From positions 2,852,001-2,916,000 of the forward strand of contig JAPXFQ010000787.1 of NCBI GenBank assembly GCA_028564705.1: 64,000 nucleotides of DNA, in the 5' to 3' direction. Source of the DNA: Apricaphanius iberus (Eukaryota; Chordata; Actinopteri; Cyprinodontiformes; Aphaniidae). Shown here one piece after another: positions 57,421 to 64,000 of the stretch. The notes under the pieces are model-generated. The model did no database searches and was not told the origin of the DNA. It saw only the letters and a list, made by a program, of their open reading frames with translations. Position numbers and translations under genes: made by a program. Every line of letters starts with the position of its first letter. Within the stretch, counting starts at the first letter, position 1.

Positions 57421-59096
57421 TAATACATGTCAGTTAATTTGCATGATGTGGATTTTCTGTTGTTTTTCTGATAGAATCTTAATAGAAATTAATGAAAAGT
57501 AAAAACTACTGAATGTCATTTTCATTTAAAAATTGAAAAGGTAAAAATAGGCTATGAGCAGATTTTTTTTTTTAAATACTATCAGTTAAAATGACTGACA
57601 TAAAAAGGTAGAGCAACCTCTGATTATATTCATAATGCACATGTATGCCGAATACGTTACCAGTTTTATTGAAGGGTAACGTAAAAACTGGGTGTGATTT
57701 TAGGATAAAGCTTATATACTTATAGCTAAGGGAATTCTAGAAAGAGAAATACTTTCTAAGAGCTTATCAGTTACGCTTTTTTATCAGTATGACAACATAA
57801 GTATTTTCCTCTCTTATTAATTTCTTGCGAGTGAGCATGCCTCCTCTTAGAGGTCCAAACTCAAACACATACCAGGCTGTCAACCTCCACAAACAGTCCA
57901 GCAATGGGTGATTTACAAAGCTCACACCAAAGATGTTATGAATCAAGAGTATACTCTTGTTTGGAGATATGCTTTAGAAACTGGCAAGACATATCTATTT
58001 GGGATTGGAACTAATCTTAAACAGCATAATGAAGAAGTAGAATAGTTTGTTATTCTCAGCCCTTTTTTGTCAGTTTTCCACCTCCTAACAAAAGAAAAAT
58101 GGGCTTTTTTAAAACATCTTGCTGAAAAGAAGGAAGTACGACAGAACTATTGTCTTTCCCATTGTTGCTACTCCTCCCACACAGGCTCACCCACAGTCCT
58201 CTGTCACCAAAGAAAGTATAATTTACGTATCATGCGACAGGCCAACATCAAGTTATAATCAAGTTCTAGCTATCAACAGCTCTCTCCTCTTCGCAAAGCT
58301 GTATGAAAGCTGGAAATTATACAAATTAGCATGCTTTTTATTGGGTGTTTTTTATTTTCAGTTAAATGTTCTAAATCACACCTTTTTTTTTTTTACAAGC
58401 GCGATGAGTGCCTTACAATGCAAGCAAAATCCAAAACCATGATTACATGTGTTACTCTGGTGATGTTTCTGTTGGAGCCAATTAACTTGTGCCCATAAGG
58501 CCATCATATTAGCAGTGGTGGTGAAAATAGAAATCATGTGAAACATAATAAACTTTTTTTTTTTTTTATAACATAAAAGTTTAACATTTTCTAAAGAATA
58601 CCTGGGCATCTAAAATGTGGTACCGTCCTCAACTTGATGGTAATTTAATGCCCACAATAAGCTGAAATTAATAAGATTTACTTCAAAACATGCACAAACA
58701 TGCTAAATGGAATAACACTGAATGAAATAATGAAGAAAAATAAAATGTTGACATTAACTCTTTGCTGCAGGCTTAAATGTTTCTAATGATCCCTCCGATG
58801 TAGGGTGATAAGGAGGTTACATACAGAAAAACTCATTAGGGAGACTCACACACACACTAATATGTGAGCCAGTACAGCCAATTTTGAGTCTTTGGAATAA
58901 GACACTGTTTTAAAAAAAATGTTTATGTATTCAGTTAACACAACCCTTAATAACCAGAGAAAATCACTACCTATGCATTACATTTTGCTAAGGAAAACAA
59001 GTAAAAGATCATATTAAGCGAAGCAGTCCACACAAAAGCAATTCAATAAAGGCAGATATGACTAGTAGGGTGTAGTGAATGGCATTAAGTCCACTA
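57421..59096. other. Non-coding DNA, no gene recognised
   Basis: T/A-rich, with poly-T runs at about 58382-58394 and 58555-58567. No element ends identified. Confidence 0.4.
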
Positions 59097-60292
59097 GGGG
59101 CCTGATTTATTAAGACTTCCAACAATGACCACAAAATTGCATGCTGCGTAAAGATTTTGCGACAGCTGGATGTCCTTCATTTGTGGGGGATCCATTAAGA
59201 TTGTGTGAGCAATTCATAACCGACGCTAGGAGCAGTATTCAAATTAGGAGTTTGCGGCCTCTAATGTGAGCTGTGTTACGCCTAGAGAGAGGAGGAATAT
59301 GTGCATGGATTCATGATCCGCCTTTGGCACACAAAAAAAGGGGGGGGGGCTGTTACAGAGTTCATTATTGTTAGGCTAGAATGATGAGAATTATGTTTCT
59401 CGTTTGTCAGTAATAAACTTAATGCGTGTGGTGTACATGCACCGCTCTCCATGCAGGCATCATAATCCAGAGTCAGACTGATTAAAGCTCCAGCGTGTCA
59501 ACAACAAGCTAAATGTTCATATTCTACTAATGTTGTTGAAATGCAGCGCAGTTTACCATGGCCTCCATTGAATATCAAGTTGCAGTACAAAAAAAGTTAT
59601 CTTGAACATGTGTTATCTGAAATGTATGAGATTTGTTTTTATAATGTCATATATAGCCTAATTGTCATTGTGGTATGAGTGGGCATGGTTACTAAATTGT
59701 ATTAATCGGAACCCAGAAAGATTATAACCACTACAGGGGAAACTAATAAGGATCCATGAAGATCACAACTCACTTTGCGCTCTCAGCCCGTCTTCAGCAG
59801 GAGAAGACGGGCTGAGAGCGCAGTGGGTTGTGTTGGTTTCTTGGGGGGAAAACAGGTAAATATCTGCATAGCTTTAGTATTAATTACTATCAGGCTATAG
59901 TGTGTGTGACTGACATTTTTTTATTTGTCAGTAGTAAACTTATGTTAAACATGGTGGCACAACATTAAGACATGCCTTCAAGTAGCGGTAAAAATAGACG
60001 CTAAAATAGCCGACGAAAAACATTTTGATGTTTAGTACATCACACTGCGCCTGGAACGCCTACTTATTTTCCTGTTCTCGTCCCAATAGTTTGCGTCTTC
60101 TGATGGAAATGCCCATATTCAGCATGTAAAGTCAGCATAAGAAAAAGCACTACATGGATTACATGGGTGTTGCTCCGGGTTTAACATGCTCAATGCTCTG
60201 CGCCCTATAAGTAAATCAGCAACAAGCTGTTTTTGCGACACTATGCAGTTTGAACCGGTTTTAACAAGTGCAAACCACTGATAAATCAGGCA
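59097..60292. mobile_element. 1.2 kb inverted-repeat transposon (Harbinger-like target)
   Basis: Ends GGGGCCTGATTTATTAA and TGATAAATCAGGCA are inverted. CTA at 59094-59096 and 60293-60295 could be a 3-bp target duplication, as in PIF/Harbinger elements. Inner motifs on both sides also agree loosely (for example GCAAAAACAGC and TTTTGCGACA types on the left, CTGTTTTTGCGACA on the right). No transposase frame is visible. A strong hairpin sits inside at 59764-59832, and a minimal relic of the same ends occurs at 30828-30866. Confidence 0.65.
59764..59832. repeat. Near-perfect hairpin
   Basis: The arms GCGCTCTCAGCCCGTCTTC (59777-59795) and GAAGACGGGCTGAGAGCGC (59803-59821) are perfectly complementary over 19 bp with a 7-base loop. 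Pairing continues outward (CACAACTCAC with GTGGGTTGTG) with a 2-base bulge. It is GC-rich in an AT-rich setting. Confidence 0.9.
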
Positions 60293-61790
60293 CTATATAT
60301 GTTTAGAAAATCTAAGAAAATGAGTACCAAATATGTAAGGAACATCTACCTTTTAAATGTTACATCAGACTCTTCAGCTTGATATCCCAAATATTTCTGA
60401 GTTGTCTTAATCTATCAAAGATTGTCTCGCTATAGTGTGGTAAAAAATACAGGAAGGAAACTTTGATGATTCTCTTCCTGGTGAAACCACCTTATTTCCA
60501 GGATCCCAAGGAATTGTAGACTAGAAGATTCTTTCCAGTTGGTATTGGCCAAATAAATGTTAAGAAGGAGGTGTCTAACAGCCATTCTGGCCCTAAGAAT
60601 CATCCTAGCAGCCTTTACTTGAACCTGAAGTACAGAAACAAAATATTGAGATGCCAGAAGCTACCTGGGCTGACTCCTCTAACGTACCCAGTGCTCCCAG
60701 GATAAAGAGCTGTCTTACCTTATCTCACACGGTGAACACAGCCACCCTTCGGGAAAAACATATCTAATGGGGTTGTGTCTTAGATCTTATTTGCATCACA
60801 CCTTATGACCATACCTGAATGTTAAAACACAAGCGGACCTTTAAGTTATGACCTTGGTTTTTGGCTCAGTTTTTTTTTGTTTACCACATGCAACAAGAAG
60901 ATGCATTAGAGGCTCTGTCTGTAGTCCGTCTTTCATTTTACAGCTCCACCAGAGACTTATCCCCAACCAATAGGCAGCAGTCTATGATCTCCGATTTGAA
61001 GGAGTTGTCTGACCGAACATCAAGAATGCAAAACATTTTCGGCCGATTTGATTTGACATCTTCCATCTGAAGGCATTCAAAAACAGGATGAGGGGTCTTT
61101 GATAAACATAAAGTTGCTATTTAAGGTTCAAATGCAACTTCTATAGTAACTCACAGAAAAAAAAAGTTCCATCCTTAAAGTTTTAAGCACAGTGTGTAGT
61201 TGAAAAGTTAATCCCACACATTGGTACTAATAATCCAAGACCCCCTTCCCTGTAGGAAGAACACCAGAGCTGATGGTGTCTGCTTAAAGCGATGTGTCAG
61301 CAACTGGAGCTGCACACAAGTAGGTGTAGGCAATGAAAATCTTCTTAAAGGCTTGAGCTAACACTGTGTGGTCTCCTATGCTTTGATAAATAGGCCCAAT
61401 ATACTGCTTTAAAATGAGTCAGTACTGTTTTGTTCAAGCAGAAGCATAAAGCCTGAAAGGTTTTTATCTTGTGGCACAACTGACTTGATATCGAGAGTTA
61501 CCAAATGTTATTTGCCTGCAAGGCTGGGGTAAGATGTGATTTGTTCAGGTTTTGTTTTCCAAGGTCCTGTTGCAGAATTCCGGTGACTGAGGGTATATTT
61601 AAAATAAATGAAACCAAATGGAAGACAACAATAATTAAGTCTGGTGTTGTTTTCTCTCTGTTTTGTTTTCCTTTATCTTTCAAAAGTGGAATAAACTTTT
61701 CATGTATCCAATCCACACCCTTTCCTTCCTCATCATCATCATGTAAGTGTGATTAGGGAATATTACTCTAAGGGAGGGTCAAAATGAATT
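60293..61790. other. Non-coding DNA, no gene recognised
   Basis: About 60470-60730 has features of an unidentified repeat but no termini or motifs. Confidence 0.4.
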
Positions 61791-61794
61791 TAAC

Positions 61795-62120
61795 TGAATC
61801 TGAAATGTCATGACGATGGCCCCATTGTCCAGAATATGCTGCCTTCAAAAAGACATAATTTCAAGGGACCCCCAAATGTATTTCAACAAGACAATGCAAA
61901 GCCACATTCTGCACACATTATATTTACCTTGCTGCAGAGTAAGGAGAAGCGCAAAATGTGACAACAAAGACTCTGTACTGTTGACCACCTTAAGACCTGT
62001 TTGCAGGAAGAATGGGGCAAAATAAACAATAAACGGTTGGTTTCTTCAGCCTCCAAACGTCTTTTAAGTGTTCTGAAAAGGAATGGCAACATTACAAAGT
62101 GGTAAATGCTTTACTGTTCC
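61795..62120 (+). pseudogene. Tc1-like transposase C-terminal relic
   Basis: It reads FQQDNAKPHSAHI near 61879-61917, the box with the second catalytic aspartate, then after a deletion HLKTCLQEEWGKI and LVSSASKRLLSVLKRNGNIT ending at the usual terminal stop about 62100. The segment with the catalytic glutamate (SPDLSPIE type) is missing. It is another family than the three Tc1-like elements further upstream. Terminal repeats were not identified. Confidence 0.7.
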
Positions 62121-62930
62121 AACTTTTTCTGAAATGTGTTGCACGAACCAAAATTAGAATGTGTTTATTTGAAAAAAAAGCAATAAAATTCATGGGGAGC
62201 ACATTAAATAATCTGCTGTTTAATAGTTATCAATGTGATACAGGTCAAAGATATTTTAACAAAGTACTGTTGACAGTTTGATTTTAATTCAACAATCTGT
62301 CCCAGCTTTTTCTGATTTGGGATTGTATTTTTTCACGATTTCTACCAATATTCACTTTATTTATTGTTGGGGTTTTTTCACCTAAGATACCCTCTGGGAT
62401 GGTCCGGAGCTGACCAAATCGTGATACCATCACTGTTGGATAATGTCTCCCAGCCCATGAATGAAGCTGTTGCATAGCATGAGAGGTCGTTCATTGACAG
62501 ACTGCTGCCTCAATAAGTGTTTATCTCTGCTGTTTTTTGCACATATTTTATGATTTTATGATGCGGTCACATTTTTAAGCTGAAGCTTGCAAAGCGCGTG
62601 GTTGGACCTTTCTCTGGCGGATGTTTTAAACACTAGCTCGTGGTTGGCTAGACGACGTTGACGTTGTGCGACGTCACTACAGTGTGATGCTCTGATTGGT
62701 TCGCGCCCTGTCTCAAGAGCATTAAGAGCATTGAAAGTTCTGCTAGCCGAACTTCTGAGTTGCTTGTGTTTGGTGCTTTGGCGCTGAAAACAAAGGAAAG
62801 TCTTAAAAATTTGACGCAGCCAACGCACTGAAAGCGCTGCAGAGACTTGGAATCATCCATAGACTTTACATGTAATCTTGCTAGAGCGGTGTGAATGCAC
62901 CATAAGTGAAGTTGAACACTCTGATCCATC
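62121..62930. other. Non-coding DNA, possible MITE end
   Basis: About 62580-62912 is less AT-rich and ends GAGCGGTGTGAATGCACCAT, which resembles a teleost MITE end with GTGTGAATGCACC. The opposite end was not found. Confidence 0.35.
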
Positions 62931-64000
62931 TATCCCCTCGTCCTCTCTCTCCTCTTTGTTTACCGGTGAACTCACATTGCTGTGATGTGATCCTCGTAAT
63001 TAAAATGTTGTTTTGATCGATTGATTACTGTTTATTTCTCCATGCTTTTTAATTTAGTGGCTGTGGAGCCGAAAAATGATTGAGCTTATGTAATTCCTTA
63101 ACATGCCTCTTTAACAGATAATCGCAATATTGTTTCATTGATCATAAAAGATTTTTCATCAAAGAAAAAAAAAGAATTGATATTTACTTTAAACTTTGCT
63201 TTCCCTTTTGTGTCTCACTGATGTGGACCATAAATGCTTCCGTGCAATAAAAAACATTGGGCAAGAAAAGGGAATTAGCCCCGGCGCAGCTGGGTCACTC
63301 TCCCAGCTTTAGTCTCATGCAGGGTCAGCAGAGCCAAGCAATCGAGAGAGCAAAGCAAAGCAAAGATAGCTGATAGCATTTTCTAATAGCCCCCGCCACT
63401 TCTACATGAGGAAAAGTTTGACTCAAAGTGGCTTTCTGTGTTTTTTGGCTCTACTCAGCAGAAAGCCCGGGACTTATTCTTTTTTTTCTTTGGCCTAGCT
63501 TGAAAAGATCATTTTCTGCTCACAACCCAGAAACATAAGCCAGCGGATCCACTTCTGGCGGCCATAAGACAGACGATAACAATGGAAGGGAGAGCTAAAT
63601 GGGGAAGACTACCCTATTCTCCATCATGTTTTTCTTTACACAATTGAATCAGTCAGGGCAAGTGCCTCTCAAGTCTGTTGTATAAACTAAACACCTAGTG
63701 GCTCAAAACCTGCAGTCTTTTGTGTGCTTCTCAGTGCAGAGATTATTTTCCTTAAACAGCAATTACAACTCCACTCTACCTTAATGATTGGAGCGGGAAG
63801 AGAAGTCCGCGTTTTAGTCAGTAAATTGCTTTCCAGCCCCCCCTTCTAGGCGAGCCCACTCTTCACCATCCTCCTGTTATTGTGCTGCAGATACACAGCC
63901 ACAGGAACCCAAGGTGGGTCAATACTTTGCTCATTCTGGATGCAATGAAAGCAAACTGTCTCATTATTCTTCCTTTTCAGAAATTCTTATTTAGATTGCA
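62931..64000. other. Non-coding DNA; candidate conserved patch
   Basis: No gene recognised. About 62940-63560 is repeat-poor with TTGATCGATTGATTAC and TAATTAAAATG motifs, matching PBX/HOX and homeodomain cores. GCAAAGCAAAGCAAAG is a minor tandem repeat near 63350. Candidate regulatory DNA by inference only. Confidence 0.35.

Overview
This 64 kb window is vertebrate, almost certainly teleost fish, nuclear DNA. It is AT-rich and intergenic or intronic in character, and it is packed with decayed transposable elements. The teleost assignment is an inference from repeat types I recognise: CR1/L2-like LINEs with the familiar teleost 3' tails, several Tc1-like transposons, hAT elements with 8-bp target duplications, and many long microsatellites. 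I found no complete host protein-coding gene, rRNA, tRNA or CRISPR array. Genome and species cannot be fixed from sequence alone.

Layout. 1-3.4 kb is unique-looking DNA with one unexplained exon-like open frame on the minus strand. 3.4-6.6 kb is a LINE relic broken twice by a GC-rich poly(A)-tailed retroposon, each insertion with target duplications. 8.4-10 kb is a second LINE copy with a 5' inversion. 11.4-12.1 kb is a hAT-type element with a perfect 8-bp duplication. 13.3-14.9 kb is a Tc1 element with 213-bp inverted repeats and a dead transposase. 15.4-18.5 kb holds a Tc1 remnant followed by a long LINE reverse-transcriptase relic. 20.2-22.6 kb is a BED-finger hAT transposase gene that appears to have introns but is frameshifted. 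23.0-24.7 kb is the best-preserved element: a complete Tc1-type transposon with an unbroken 347-residue transposase of DD38E type. It abuts a hAT-like element (24.7-25.4 kb) that carries a piece of a tyrosine-recombinase gene. 27.4-30.3 kb holds a Tc1 relic, a hAT-like relic and a third GC-rich retroposon. 38.8-41.1 kb is a LINE with ORF1 (coiled coil plus esterase-like part) and the start of the endonuclease. 43-53 kb is rich in MITE-like elements (hAT, TTAA-flanked, unclassified). 55.7-57.4 kb holds a THAP-finger relic and a hAT-like tail. 59.1-60.3 kb is a 1.2 kb inverted-repeat element with a near-perfect hairpin inside. 61.8-62.1 kb is another Tc1-like relic.

The only gene here that looks capable of making a full product is the DD38E transposase at 23202-24245 (minus). 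Several repeat-free stretches (about 18.8-19.2, 41.6-42.5, 54.2-54.7 and 62.9-63.6 kb) look like candidate regulatory or conserved non-coding DNA, but that is inference without alignments.
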